A DNA stretch of 64,000 nt from JAXGZG01 sp050952065 (GCA_050952065.1 JBMNKF010000005.1:62001-126000), one strand, 5' to 3'; positions 26,747 through 35,922 are shown, numbered from the stretch's first letter. The notes: generated from the letters alone by a model not told the origin. Translations and numbers: made by a program.

Positions 26747-27526
26747 ATGGCGATACTCACGGCCGAGAGGCTGTCAAAACAGTACGGCGGAAGCGTTCCC
26801 ACCTGGGCCCTGAAAGATGCCACTTTTCAGGTGGAGAAGGGCGAGTTCCTAGGGATCATGGGCCCCTCGGGCAGCGGAAAGACCACGCTCTTGAACCTTC
26901 TGGCGGGCATCGATCAGCCCACCTCAGGGACTGTCTACGTCGAAGGCGTGAACCTGACCGGCCTTAGCGATGATCGGCTAGTCCTTTTCCGGCGGCGAAG
27001 CCTCGGGTTTGTGTTTCAGGATTTCAATCTTCTGAATGCCCTTACCATCAGAGAGAACATAGCGATACCCGTGGCGTTGGACCGCATGCCGGTTGCCAAG
27101 ATCGAGGAACGGCTGGCAGTGGTCTCAAGACAACTCGGTATCCAGGGCATCCTCGACAAACGTCCTTTCGAAGTGTCCGGGGGAGAACAGCAGCGTTCGG
27201 CCATAGCCCGGGCCATCATTCACAGCCCCGCAATGGTTTTTGCCGACGAGCCCACAGGAAACCTGGACTCCAAGGCGGCCAACGACGTTATGAGGGCGTT
27301 CGGTGATCTGAATCAAAGCGGCGGAACCGGGATTCTGATGGTGACCCATGACCCGTTTGCCGCGAGTTTCTGCAAGCGGATCCTCTTCATTCGAGATGGA
27401 CGAGTCCACTCTCAACTTCATCGAGGCGAGAGCGAGAGTCGCAGCTCGTTCTTCCAGGAAATCATCGATTCCTTGAGGGTGCATGGAGGTGAACTCAATG
27501 ACGTTATCCCGGCTCGTTCTCGCTAA
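26747..27526 (+). CDS. Bce-like ABC transporter ATP-binding protein
   Basis: The 259-residue ATPase has all ABC motifs: Walker A GPSGSGKT, Q-loop FQDFN, signature VSGGEQQR, Walker B VFADEP, and the D-loop GNLDS. The GNLDS form is typical of the MacB/LolD/BceA branch. With the FtsX-type permease, response regulator and kinase that follow, it forms a BceAB-RS-like module, which senses and resists cell-wall-active peptide antibiotics. The frame opens with GTG at 26729, but GGAGG at 26731-26735 is 11 nt before the ATG at 26747. Its 3' end overlaps the permease gene by 29 nt. Confidence 0.9.
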   Translation: MAILTAERLSKQYGGSVPTWALKDATFQVEKGEFLGIMGPSGSGKTTLLNLLAGIDQPTSGTVYVEGVNLTGLSDDRLVLFRRRSLGFVFQDFNLLNALTIRENIAIPVALDRMPVAKIEERLAVVSRQLGIQGILDKRPFEVSGGEQQRSAIARAIIHSPAMVFADEPTGNLDSKAANDVMRAFGDLNQSGGTGILMVTHDPFAASFCKRILFIRDGRVHSQLHRGESESRSSFFQEIIDSLRVHGGELNDVIPARSR

Positions 27527-29402
27527 CATCGGCCGTTCTGGGCGAAAGTATTGGGCGTTCCTATTTAGCAGCGTCTTCTCTGTGCTTGTGTTCTATCTGT
27601 TTGCGTCATTTGCCATGCATCCTGATGTAACCGGCGGCTATATCGCCCAGAGGGCGTCGATTCTAAGAGGAGTGGCCGTTTGCCAGGGCATCATCGTGGT
27701 TTTCTCATTCTTCTTCTTGTGGTATTCGAGTTCAAACTTTCTACGAGCGCGAAAGAAGGAGTTGGGCCTCCTTACCCTGATGGGGGCGACTCGGCGTGAA
27801 CTCGGGCGAATGCTTGTGGGCGAGCATGCGGCCATCGGAGCCATCAGTGTCAGTCTCGGAGCGGGGTTCGGCACCATTCTTTTCAGATACCTACTTGTGG
27901 GCATGGCACGCCTCATGCATGTATCCAGCCCTGTAAGGTTTTATGTGGTAGTCCCCGCCCTTACTCTGACGGCAGTCACGTTTATGGCCCTGTTCTTGGT
28001 GATAGGTCTGTTTGCAGCCATATCCTTGAACCCCAGAAAGGTTGTGGGGCTACTCCGGGCCCACCAGAAGCCTAAGGCGTTGCCGGGTTTCTCCATTTGG
28101 GCTGCAGGCTTGTCGGTGGTCCTCATCGCGGGAGGCTATTTCGTTGCCTGGGGTGTCGACGGACGCAATTTGGTGGCCGCGATGTTCCCGGTGACCGCAG
28201 TGGTATCACTGGGCACTTATCTACTTTTCACCCAGTCTACAGTGGGGATTCTCAGAGTTCTTCAGCAGAGGCCAGAGTTTGCGTACCGGGGGACGAATCT
28301 TTTGACCACGGGCGATCTGGTGTTCCGAATGAAGGATAATGCCCGGGTGCTGGCATCGGTGGCCATATTAAGCGCAGGAGTCATGACAGTAATGGGGACC
28401 GTTTATACTGCCAGCGCCACTTTGGTTGAAGATTACGGTGCGGTTTATCCCCACGCCGTTACCTTTGCGGTGAAGGGCCAAGAGAGCGCCGAGCAGTTGT
28501 CGGATCTGGCCCGGGGCATTTTTCAGGACGAAGGAGCCGAGGTCTTGGAAGAAGTGGCCTTTGCGGGTGTTCTGGCCGATGAAGCCCTAGTCATATCCGA
28601 ATCTCAGTTCAACGTTTGGGCTAGTCCCCAGGGGTACCGGCCTGTCAGCGTGGATCCGGGACAAGGAATAGCCCTTGGTCCGCGGACTTACGGATTACCT
28701 CCAAGAGACGTGTCTTTGTCGGCTGACGGTGTCCAGTTTGATTTGGAGATCCGGGGCGCCGAGTTCCCGTTCCCTAGAACCAACTGGCTGTATTCGGTTC
28801 AAGTGGTCTATGTGGTGGATGATGGTCTGCACTCACAGATCGAGCCCCAAGCAGACTCTGCCCACAAGGTTGCGTTCCTAAGCTATGAACTTCTGGACTG
28901 GCAAGAGGCTGTTCCCGCTGGACAGAAGTTGGAGGAGGCCTTGGTCGATCAAGGGCTTGTAGACATGTCGTCCCGTCTTTCCGTCTACGCAGAAAGGGTC
29001 CAGCTAACCGCTCTGACCGCCTTCATTGCTCTGTTCATTACGGCGCTCTTCTTCATTGCTTCGGGCAGCGTGTTGTACTTCAGGGTCTTCTCGGAGGCCG
29101 ACGAAGATCGGGAAAAGTACGCTATGATGAGGAAGATCGGTGTCACGTCCCGGGAAGTAAAGCAGGTCATCATCAGGCAGGTAGCCGTTCTATTCTTTGT
29201 CCCGTTCCTTGTGGGCGCCACCCATTGCGGCTTCGCCTTGAAGGCTCTCTCCAATGTGCTTCATCTGGGGCCTTGGACGTCAGTTATCGTTTGGAAGTAC
29301 GGGCTCATGGCAGGAGGTCTATTCTTCACCCTGCATATTGGCTATTTCGGGTTTGCGTGCCATGGCTATATGTCGGAAGTTGTGGCCAAACCACGCGCTT
29401 GA
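27498..29402 (+). CDS. Bce-like ABC transporter permease
   Basis: The 634-residue membrane protein has about ten hydrophobic segments with FtsX-like domains at both ends and one large soluble domain in the middle (about residues 300-510), as expected for BceB/VraG-type permeases where that extracellular domain recognises peptide antibiotics. RKKELGLLTLMGATRREL is the FtsX-type coupling-loop signature. GGAGGT lies 7 nt before the ATG at 27498, inside the end of the ATPase gene, so the two are coupled. The antibiotic recognised cannot be predicted. Confidence 0.88.
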   Translation: MTLSRLVLANIGRSGRKYWAFLFSSVFSVLVFYLFASFAMHPDVTGGYIAQRASILRGVAVCQGIIVVFSFFFLWYSSSNFLRARKKELGLLTLMGATRRELGRMLVGEHAAIGAISVSLGAGFGTILFRYLLVGMARLMHVSSPVRFYVVVPALTLTAVTFMALFLVIGLFAAISLNPRKVVGLLRAHQKPKALPGFSIWAAGLSVVLIAGGYFVAWGVDGRNLVAAMFPVTAVVSLGTYLLFTQSTVGILRVLQQRPEFAYRGTNLLTTGDLVFRMKDNARVLASVAILSAGVMTVMGTVYTASATLVEDYGAVYPHAVTFAVKGQESAEQLSDLARGIFQDEGAEVLEEVAFAGVLADEALVISESQFNVWASPQGYRPVSVDPGQGIALGPRTYGLPPRDVSLSADGVQFDLEIRGAEFPFPRTNWLYSVQVVYVVDDGLHSQIEPQADSAHKVAFLSYELLDWQEAVPAGQKLEEALVDQGLVDMSSRLSVYAERVQLTALTAFIALFITALFFIASGSVLYFRVFSEADEDREKYAMMRKIGVTSREVKQVIIRQVAVLFFVPFLVGATHCGFALKALSNVLHLGPWTSVIVWKYGLMAGGLFFTLHIGYFGFACHGYMSEVVAKPRA

Positions 29403-29540
29403 GGTCTAAAGCATTGGCTTTGACTGCGGGTCGGCACGTTGTGCATGACGTCTGCCAACGTAGGCCGTTTCGCTCTCTAGTGGGGTCCCCATACTCGCGA
29501 AGTGATGTATCCTATGAGTAGGCCCAAAGGGAGAGCTGAG

Positions 29541-30305
29541 ATGCAGAGGATGAGGATGGGACGGCGGATCATCATGAATCGAAACACGGTGCTGATCGTT
29601 GATGACGAGAAAGAAATCGCGGACCTTGCCGGCATCTACCTGACCAACGAAGGGTATCGGGTGCTAAAGGCGTATGACGCTACCGACGCCCTTCGTCTTC
29701 TAGAGGAGAATCCGGATGTCAAGTTGATGGTGCTTGACATAATGATGCCCGGAATGGACGGCCTTACCTTGTGCCGTAAGGTGAGGGAGACATCCAACAT
29801 TCCCATACTCATACTCAGCGCCAAGTCTCAGGATCTAGATAAAGTCCTGGGTTTGGCAACCGGGGCCGATGATTATCTGGCCAAACCATTCAACCCTTTG
29901 GAGCTTACTGCGCGGGTCAAGTCGCTTCTCCGCCGCTTTCTGTACTTGAACCCTATGACCCCTACCGGCCTCGGGCAGGCCCGCGGTCCCGCCGAGGCTG
30001 ACGAAGAGAAGGTTTTCGTCCGGGGTCTAGTAGTGGATCGACGAAGGCACACCGTGGCTGTGTACGGCCGGGAGGTGTCTCTGACTCCTACCGAGTTCGA
30101 CATCCTCTTTCTATTGGCGAAGAATAAGGGGTTGGTCTTGAGCGCCGAGGAGATCTTTGAGAGGGTATGGAAAGAGCGCTATTTCGAGTCCAACAACACA
30201 GTGATGGTTCACATCCGCAAGATCCGCGAGAAACTCGAAGACGACCCAAGTCAACCGGAGTTCATCAGGACCGTGTGGGGAGTTGGTTACAAGATTGAGG
30301 CCTAG
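29541..30305 (+). CDS. OmpR-family response regulator
   Basis: The 254-residue protein has an N-terminal receiver domain with the acidic pair in IVDDE, the phosphoacceptor Asp66 in MVLDIMMPG, and Lys in YLAKPF. A C-terminal winged helix follows, with LTPTEFDILFLLAKNKG, NTVMVHIRKIREKLE and RTVWGVGYKIE. It probably controls the ABC module in front of it through the direct repeats at 26669-26708. Of several ATGs, the one at 29541 has AAGGGAG 7 nt upstream; the ATG at 29574 is closer to the usual protein start but has only a weak ribosome site. It overlaps the kinase gene. Confidence 0.9.
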   Translation: MQRMRMGRRIIMNRNTVLIVDDEKEIADLAGIYLTNEGYRVLKAYDATDALRLLEENPDVKLMVLDIMMPGMDGLTLCRKVRETSNIPILILSAKSQDLDKVLGLATGADDYLAKPFNPLELTARVKSLLRRFLYLNPMTPTGLGQARGPAEADEEKVFVRGLVVDRRRHTVAVYGREVSLTPTEFDILFLLAKNKGLVLSAEEIFERVWKERYFESNNTVMVHIRKIREKLEDDPSQPEFIRTVWGVGYKIEA

Positions 30306-31521
30306 AGTAGTCTTGAGCATTAGGTGGAGGTTCGTTATGGCTTTTGCAGTCAGCGCCGCCTTGGCGGCGCTTGCGATACAGGCTCTCTTGGTCATTGCCG
30401 GTAATCTGATTTCCTTCTGGCCGTTTGGCGCCATTCTGCGCTCCTTGGTCTCAACGTTTGGAGCGCCCTTGTTGGTCATCGCGGCATTCCTTGTTTTCCT
30501 CGTCGCGGCGTGGTTCATAACCACTGCGCCAACCCTTAGGTATCTGAAGCGCATATCCCAGACGGTGAACAGCATAGCCCAAGGAAATCTAGAGGCACGG
30601 GTTTCGGTAGACTCCAAAGACGAACTGGGAATTCTGGCCGCGGACATTAACACCATGGCAGCCAACTTGAAACAGGCGCGGGATGAGGAGAGAAACGCCG
30701 AAAGAACCAAGACAGAGCTTGTGACCAGCGTGTCTCACGATTTGCGGACACCCCTCACGTCAGTGCTGGGTTATCTGGAGCTAGCGGACCAAGACCAGTA
30801 CCATGACGAAGTAGAACTCCGGCATTACATCAAGGTTGCTCATAACAAGGCTCAAGACCTCAAGAACCTGATAGATGACTTGTTCGAGTTCTCTCTAGTG
30901 AGCTATGGCGGACTAAAGATGAATCTTGAGAGCGTGAATCTGGGCAGGCTTCTGGAACAACTGGTGGAAGAGTTTGTTCCCATGTTTCAGAAATCGGGCC
31001 TTGAATACAGACTCAGCCTGCCGGAACAAAAGGTGATGGTCCGGGCAGATGCCAACGTGATGGTTAGGGTTTTCGAGAACCTGGTATCCAACGCCATCAG
31101 ATATGGCGCAAAGGGCAGGTTCATAGACATTGAACTTGGGGCGGCAGGCAGTGACGAAGATGCATCCCGCCAGCCAAGTGGGCTTGGAGGAATGCATCAG
31201 GGCAATGCTGGCTTGCAGTCGGGAGTCAGTGGGGAGTGGGCGGGCGTCGGCGGAGAGTCGGCAGGGGCATGTGCAGAATGGGCAGTGGCCAGAATAGGCA
31301 ACTACGGTCCGCCGATTCCAGAAAGCCAGCTTGGACTCATCTTCGAGCGATTCTACAGGGTGGAAGGCTCCCGGTCCAGGGATACCGGCGGGGCGGGGCT
31401 CGGACTCGCCATAGCCAGGAATATGATAGCGCTGCACGGAGGCACTATCCGCGCCTACAACGATAATGGTAGGCGCCGGACAGTGTTTGAGGTCAAGATC
31501 CCTAGTCTTCTATGTTCCTAA
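30283..31521 (+). CDS. Sensor histidine kinase with low-complexity insert
   Basis: The kinase has two membrane segments (about 20-42 and 52-82) with only a short loop between, a HAMP-like linker, the H-box SVSHDLRTPLTS with His152, an N-box in VFENLVSNAIRYG, and G-boxes in GGAGLGLAIARN. The short loop fits intramembrane-sensing kinases that take their signal from a Bce-type transporter. An insert of about 45 residues rich in Gly, Ser, Ala and Trp (about 287-333) interrupts the ATP-binding domain. The start is uncertain: TTG codons at 30283 or 30295 keep the basic IRWRF stretch and overlap the regulator gene, while GGTGGAGG points to the ATG at 30337. Its last 20 bp overlap the convergent gene. 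Confidence 0.85.
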   Translation: MVTRLRPRVVLSIRWRFVMAFAVSAALAALAIQALLVIAGNLISFWPFGAILRSLVSTFGAPLLVIAAFLVFLVAAWFITTAPTLRYLKRISQTVNSIAQGNLEARVSVDSKDELGILAADINTMAANLKQARDEERNAERTKTELVTSVSHDLRTPLTSVLGYLELADQDQYHDEVELRHYIKVAHNKAQDLKNLIDDLFEFSLVSYGGLKMNLESVNLGRLLEQLVEEFVPMFQKSGLEYRLSLPEQKVMVRADANVMVRVFENLVSNAIRYGAKGRFIDIELGAAGSDEDASRQPSGLGGMHQGNAGLQSGVSGEWAGVGGESAGACAEWAVARIGNYGPPIPESQLGLIFERFYRVEGSRSRDTGGAGLGLAIARNMIALHGGTIRAYNDNGRRRTVFEVKIPSLLCS

Positions 31522-31996
31522 CGCTTTCAGCAGGCGAAACATCGCCGAAGGTTACCGCCATCAGTCCGGGAAGGTATTTGTCCATCATGGCCAGATTGAC
31601 GTAGATAAGAGGCTCCATCATCTCAGAGGATATGCCATCGCCGCCAACGTCAACGCTTGTCTTGTAGCGAACCTCACCGTCGTCAAAATCCAATTCGAAG
31701 TTGCCCAATATCAGGCCATAGTTGGCTCTAGTGAGAAACTCGGCCACAGCCTGGCGCTTGTCTTCGGGTACGTTCACCGAACAGATGGAGTAGAAGATGA
31801 CTTGTTGCTGCTCATCTTTGGCCTGGGCCAGGCAGGTCCAGTTGCCGTTCTTGCCCGAAAACCCGAGCCTAACCAAAGGCTTACCCTCGATGGGAGTGAA
31901 CTGCCAGTCGCCATTCAGGAAAAAACGAACCATGTCATTGTAAAGCGAGCCCAGATCTCTCTCTCCTTTTGTCTCCGGGTTTCTTCGCTGGAGCAC
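31502..31996 (-). CDS. YbjN-like domain protein
   Basis: The product of about 164 residues resembles the YbjN / type III-chaperone-like family. It has a strand- and helix-rich domain from about residue 15, the pattern VRLGFSGKNGNWTCLAQAKDE, and an acidic FELDFDDGEVRYKTSVDV segment. Members are small cytoplasmic proteins, probably protein-binding, with no known enzyme activity. Starts at TTG 32002 or GTG 31996 are possible; AAGGG fits GTG 31996. The 3' end overlaps the kinase gene by 20 bp on the opposite strand. Confidence 0.65.
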   Translation of the reverse strand: MLQRRNPETKGERDLGSLYNDMVRFFLNGDWQFTPIEGKPLVRLGFSGKNGNWTCLAQAKDEQQQVIFYSICSVNVPEDKRQAVAEFLTRANYGLILGNFELDFDDGEVRYKTSVDVGGDGISSEMMEPLIYVNLAMMDKYLPGLMAVTFGDVSPAESVRNIED

Positions 31997-32083
31997 ACGC
32001 AACCCTTCAGTTGCCTTGCACCTGGATTCTCGCAGAAAGCCATGAAATCCTGCCCCTAGAACTGGACGAGAAGGGTTCTCAAC

Positions 32084-32114
32084 AAAAGAAAAGCCGGAAA
32101 GCGCGCTTTCCGGC
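32084..32114 (-). terminator. Intrinsic terminator of the uracil permease gene
   Basis: On the minus strand GCCGGAAAGC, a 2-nt turn, and GCTTTCCGGC form a perfect 10-bp stem followed by TTTTCTTTT. It lies about 50 bp after the stop codon of the permease gene. Confidence 0.85.
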
Positions 32115-32164
32115 TATCGATCTAGAACTACCGGCTCAAATATCGTCTTAGTCACGAAACGGCC

Positions 32165-33514
32165 TCAGTCGTCTGAGTCTCCGTGTGCCCCCTGCGCTTC
32201 CAGAGACGCCTCGGGCTTGGCTGGAAAGATCTCGAACACAAGGTTGAGGACGATTCCGAATATGGCCGCCGTCGCTATAGCAGGGAGATTGAGGCGGCCA
32301 ATGACGATCATGCCATTAGGCATGGCGGCGCCACCCAAGCCGATGATGAGGATGGTCGACACAACCGCCAGGTTTCGGGCAGAGAAAAGGTCTAGTTTTT
32401 CAGAAATCATGAGCGCTGCACCCTGGGCTCCGATTACGCCGAACAGGTATATTGACACCCCTCCGATGACCGCTCGGGGAATGGTGTTGACCAAGGCGGC
32501 AATGTGACCGAAGAACCCCATCACTATCGCGATAACCGCTGATGTCATGAGAACAGGTACCGAGAAGTTCCGGGTTATGGCCATAAGCGAATTGTTCTCG
32601 CCGTAGTTCGTTCCTGCGGGTCCGCCGATGAAGCCCGCGATCATATCGCCTATTCCATCGCCTATCAGGTTGTCACCCAGAAGCGACCTGATGTTGTACT
32701 TCTTATTGCGTCCAAGCTTCTTGGCTAGGTTGTTTACGTAAAGATCGATTTGCAGAAGATGAGCCGTAGATTCGGGAATGGTGGCGATGGCTACCGGGGT
32801 GATGGCTCCAATTGCCATGAGTCCGTATGAGTTAAAGGTCGGAAGGGTAAACGCCGGTACCGCGAAAAGGCGGGCGGACCGCACAGGGTCGAAGTCTACA
32901 TGGCCCATCAAGAGCGCCACAACGTAGCCGGCAATGACACCGAAGAGGACTGGCAGCTGTCCAAGGGTTCCCCTAAGATACACAGAGAAGAGGATGGTAG
33001 CCACCAGAGTGACAAGGGCTATGGTCCAGTTTTCTTTGGCATCGCTCATTGCTGCTCCCGCCAAAGAGAGCCCAATGATGATCGCCACTGGGGCTGTGAC
33101 GGATGTCGGCAGGATGCGCTTGACTATGTCGGGTCCGCCTTTCCTTATGATAAGACCCGCCGCTATGCTTACGAGTCCTGACGTAACGATGCCGGCCTGG
33201 GCAGCCTGAATGCCTGCTATCTTGCTGCCTGTGGCTGCTGCCACCATGGACGAGACTCCACCTACCGCCGCGATGTACGAGAAACTGGAGCCGTAGTAGA
33301 GAGGAATTCGGCGACCCGTGACTAGCAGGAACCCTAGAGTCGCTAAGCCGCTGGCAGCGATGGTTACTCCTACGTCGAATCCGGTAAGTATTGCCACTAA
33401 CACTGTTGCAGGGAACATTACGATGACTTGCTGTAGCGCGAACACGATCATTTTGCCGAAGGGTGGGGTGTCGTCGGGAAGGTATCCGACAGTTGTGCGG
33501 GTGTGTTTGGGCAT
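32165..33514 (-). CDS. pyrP: Uracil permease (NCS2 family)
   Basis: The 449-residue membrane protein belongs to the NCS2 nucleobase-cation symporters, with about 14 hydrophobic segments. The NYGENNSLMAITRNFS motif fits the UraA/PyrP branch for uracil rather than the xanthine or urate branch. The control region supports this: the leader holds a PyrR-type attenuator. The open frame reaches 33583, but AAGGAGGT is 6 nt before the ATG at 33514 and the longer version would run into the leader terminator. A strong terminator follows the gene, so it is a single-gene unit. Confidence 0.9.
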   Translation of the reverse strand: MPKHTRTTVGYLPDDTPPFGKMIVFALQQVIVMFPATVLVAILTGFDVGVTIAASGLATLGFLLVTGRRIPLYYGSSFSYIAAVGGVSSMVAAATGSKIAGIQAAQAGIVTSGLVSIAAGLIIRKGGPDIVKRILPTSVTAPVAIIIGLSLAGAAMSDAKENWTIALVTLVATILFSVYLRGTLGQLPVLFGVIAGYVVALLMGHVDFDPVRSARLFAVPAFTLPTFNSYGLMAIGAITPVAIATIPESTAHLLQIDLYVNNLAKKLGRNKKYNIRSLLGDNLIGDGIGDMIAGFIGGPAGTNYGENNSLMAITRNFSVPVLMTSAVIAIVMGFFGHIAALVNTIPRAVIGGVSIYLFGVIGAQGAALMISEKLDLFSARNLAVVSTILIIGLGGAAMPNGMIVIGRLNLPAIATAAIFGIVLNLVFEIFPAKPEASLEAQGAHGDSDD

Positions 33515-33560
33515 TTCGTGACCTCCTTGGGTCGGCCCGTCCGCGGGAATGGCAGGCATC

Positions 33561-33636
33561 AAAAAACTCTTGCCTGCTAGCAAGAGTCATTCGGATTTCT
33601 ACTCTTGCTGGGCTCTCGGGACCAGCCTTAAAGAGT
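33561..33636 (-). promoter_or_regulatory. PyrR-type attenuator of pyrP
   Basis: Reading on the minus strand, an anti-antiterminator stem-loop at 33636-33601 has outer stem ACTCTT/AAGAGT, a TAAG bulge, inner stem GCTGG/CCAGC, and a loop with the TCCCGAGAG core that matches the PyrR-binding motif. An intrinsic terminator at 33587-33561 follows (ACTCTTGC/GCAAGAGT plus six Ts). The 3' arm of the first stem, AGCAAGAGT, can instead pair with the 5' arm of the terminator, ACTCTTGCT, as an antiterminator. UMP- or UTP-bound PyrR would favour termination. Confidence 0.85.
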
Positions 33637-33651
33637 GTTTTCCAAAGAAGA

Positions 33652-33680
33652 ATCGTATACTCTCGGACGAGCCTCGTCAA
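33652..33680 (-). promoter_or_regulatory. Promoter of pyrP
   Basis: On the minus strand TTGACG (33680-33675), a 17-bp spacer and TACGAT (33657-33652) form a good sigma-A promoter. It would start transcription near 33645, just before the PyrR-binding stem-loop. Confidence 0.7.
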
Positions 33681-33703
33681 GCACAATCTGACGGGCGGTA
33701 ACC

Positions 33704-33920
33704 GACCGCCATCAATGCAAGAAATGTATCCCCTGACCGCCATCAACGCAAGAAATGTACTGCCCGACAGCCATCACTGCAAGAACTGTATCGACCGACT
33801 GCCACCAATGCGAAAAATGTATCGGGCGACCGCCATCACTGCAAGAACTGTATCGACCGACTGCCACCAATGCAAGAAATGTATCCCCTGCCCGCCATCA
33901 ATGCAAAAAACGCACTGAAA
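33704..33920. repeat. 31-bp tandem repeat, seven units
   Basis: Seven direct copies of a 31-bp unit abut with no spacers, starting GACCGCCATCAATGCAAG and ending ATGTATCCCCT or variants. Units 3 and 5 are nearly identical, as are 4 and 6, so a 62-bp pair was duplicated. Related but degenerate sequence continues to about 34040. The unit length is not a multiple of three, so it is not a coding repeat. On the minus strand each unit joint gives a TTGCAT-like box 17 bp before a TACATT-like box. It lies between the pyrP promoter and the M3 peptidase gene. Confidence 0.9.
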
Positions 33921-34122
33921 TCCGAACTTCACAGCAAGAAATGTGCCCAATATCTGCGGCCGCAGCAGAATTTGTAGCCGAGCAGAAAATGTATCGGCCG
34001 ACTGCCATCGATGAAAAATGTAGTGAAATCCAGTCTCTCATGGCTTCCTGCGACTAGAGGGATTCCGGGTTCTAACGCGAACCATGTCCAAGGACAAACA
34101 CGTTTTTCAGGAGGGATTACAT

Positions 34123-35922
34123 ATGCAAGAGCGTCTCAAGAGGTCCCAAGTGCCTGTTGAACGAACGTGGAACTTAGACCACATCTTCGCCACAGAAGAC
34201 GATTGGGAGAAGGAGCTTGCCGCCGTTCAAGCGGATATCGGGTCTGTGACCAAGTACAAGGGCAGGTTGGGAGAAAGCGCAAAGGTGTTTCTGGAGTGCC
34301 TTGAGGCGGCCGAGGCCATCCGAACTCGCTTTCGCAGAGTGATGTCATACCCTTCACTAAAGCTTTCTGCCGACGGAACCGACCCGGCCAACCAGGTAAA
34401 CGCGGGACGCGCCGGAGCGGTAGGTGCAAGGCTCGCTGCCGAGACTTCGTTCATAGACTCAGAAGCCCTGGCGCTTCCCGAAGGGACTCTTCAGCGGTAC
34501 CTTGAAGAAGAGTCCGGCTTGGAACCTTTCAGGCACACCATTGAGATACTGATCCGGAACAAACCGTACCAGCTCAATCCGGATACTGAAAAGGCGCTGG
34601 CATCTCTCAGCGAGGTTCTTGACGCCCCGTCCGCGATCTACAGGCGCTCCAGGACTTCTGACATGACCTTCGAACCCATCGTAGACGGCAAAGGAAATCG
34701 GTTGCCTGTGTCGTTCCCTCTGTATGAAGATTCATACGAGCGTTCCCCTGACCCGGTGCTGCGCCGCAACGCTTTCTTTTCATTCACGAAAGGTCTCCGG
34801 GCATACCAGAACACATATGCCGCGACATGGGGAACCGACGTCAAAAGGCACGTCATTGAAGCCAAGTTGCGGGGTTTCCCTTCCGCAACCCATATGGTAC
34901 TTCATGGACAGGAAGTTCCGTTTGAGGTCTATCACAGCATTCATGACGTCATCCTAAAACAACTCGCGCCTCACATGCGCAAATACGCGCGACTCCGGAA
35001 GAAGGTTCTCGGCCTCGACAGACTTCTATACTGCGACATCGAGGCGCCACTTGATCCCGATTTTGGCCCCAAGACAACCTTTGAAGAGGGGGCCAAGATC
35101 ATCCTCGATGGGCTTTCGGTCCTTGGACCCGAATATACCGCGATCATACAGGAAGGTCTCGAGAATCGCTGGATTGACCTTGCAGAGAACGTAGGAAAAG
35201 ACAGCGGCGCCTACTGCAATCCAGTCCCGGGAGTTCATCCCTATGTGTTCATAACCTGGGGCGAGAACATGCGGAGCGTTCTCGTTCTGAGTCACGAACT
35301 AGGCCACGCCGCACACGGCGTCCTTTCCATGAAGTATCAGCGTCCGTCGAACGCCCTATCAGGCTCTTTCTTCGTGGAGGCGCCTTCCACCATCAACGAG
35401 CTCTTGGTCGGCAATAGCATTTTATCTAAGACGACCGACCACAGGATGCGCCGATGGATAATCATGCAGTTCTTGACCACGTACCACCACAACTTCGTTC
35501 GCCACCTGATTGAGGGCGAACTGCAGCGAAGGATTTGGGCTATGGCGGAGAATGGGCAACCCATAACGGCTTCATTGCTTAATAGGGTCCAGGGCGAGAT
35601 CCTTGACGAGTTCTGGGGAGGCGAGGTCGAGATTGACGAGGGCGCTCGCTTAACCTGGATGCGCCAGCACCACTACTACATGGGCCTTTACTCGTACACT
35701 TACTCGGCGGGTTTGACAGTGGGCACAGCGGTTACCAAGGCCATCCTCAAAGAAGGGCAGCCTGTGGTGGAGCGCTGGCTGGATGTCCTCAAGGCCGGAT
35801 CCACAAAGCCTCCATTGGAATTGGCCAAGATGGCCGGGGTAGACATGACAAATCCCGATACGATACGGGAGGCAGTGTCCTACGTGGGTGAGCTTGTAGA
35901 CGAGGTAGTGAGAAGCTTCTAG
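34123..35922 (+). CDS. pepF: Oligoendopeptidase F (M3 family)
   Basis: The 599-residue protein is a zinc-dependent M3B oligoendopeptidase, which cuts medium-length peptides in the cytoplasm. The HELGH motif (residues 391-395, in LSHELGHAAHG) is present, with the downstream Glu in FFVEAPSTINE. Its length of about 600 is normal for PepF. The frame starts at 34084, but GGAGGG fits the ATG at 34123. It follows the minisatellite directly, and its promoter must lie in or next to the degenerate repeats. Confidence 0.92.
   Translation: MQERLKRSQVPVERTWNLDHIFATEDDWEKELAAVQADIGSVTKYKGRLGESAKVFLECLEAAEAIRTRFRRVMSYPSLKLSADGTDPANQVNAGRAGAVGARLAAETSFIDSEALALPEGTLQRYLEEESGLEPFRHTIEILIRNKPYQLNPDTEKALASLSEVLDAPSAIYRRSRTSDMTFEPIVDGKGNRLPVSFPLYEDSYERSPDPVLRRNAFFSFTKGLRAYQNTYAATWGTDVKRHVIEAKLRGFPSATHMVLHGQEVPFEVYHSIHDVILKQLAPHMRKYARLRKKVLGLDRLLYCDIEAPLDPDFGPKTTFEEGAKIILDGLSVLGPEYTAIIQEGLENRWIDLAENVGKDSGAYCNPVPGVHPYVFITWGENMRSVLVLSHELGHAAHGVLSMKYQRPSNALSGSFFVEAPSTINELLVGNSILSKTTDHRMRRWIIMQFLTTYHHNFVRHLIEGELQRRIWAMAENGQPITASLLNRVQGEILDEFWGGEVEIDEGARLTWMRQHHYYMGLYSYTYSAGLTVGTAVTKAILKEGQPVVERWLDVLKAGSTKPPLELAKMAGVDMTNPDTIREAVSYVGELVDEVVRSF

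Noticed and set aside
33463..33918. 151-codon open frame through the 31-bp repeats
   Set aside because: The unit length is not a multiple of three, so the frame only stays open by repeat composition. It also runs over the PyrR leader, and no ribosome site is present.
33704..33920. CRISPR array
   Set aside because: The 31-bp units abut directly with no unique spacers and no cas genes are near, so this is a tandem repeat.
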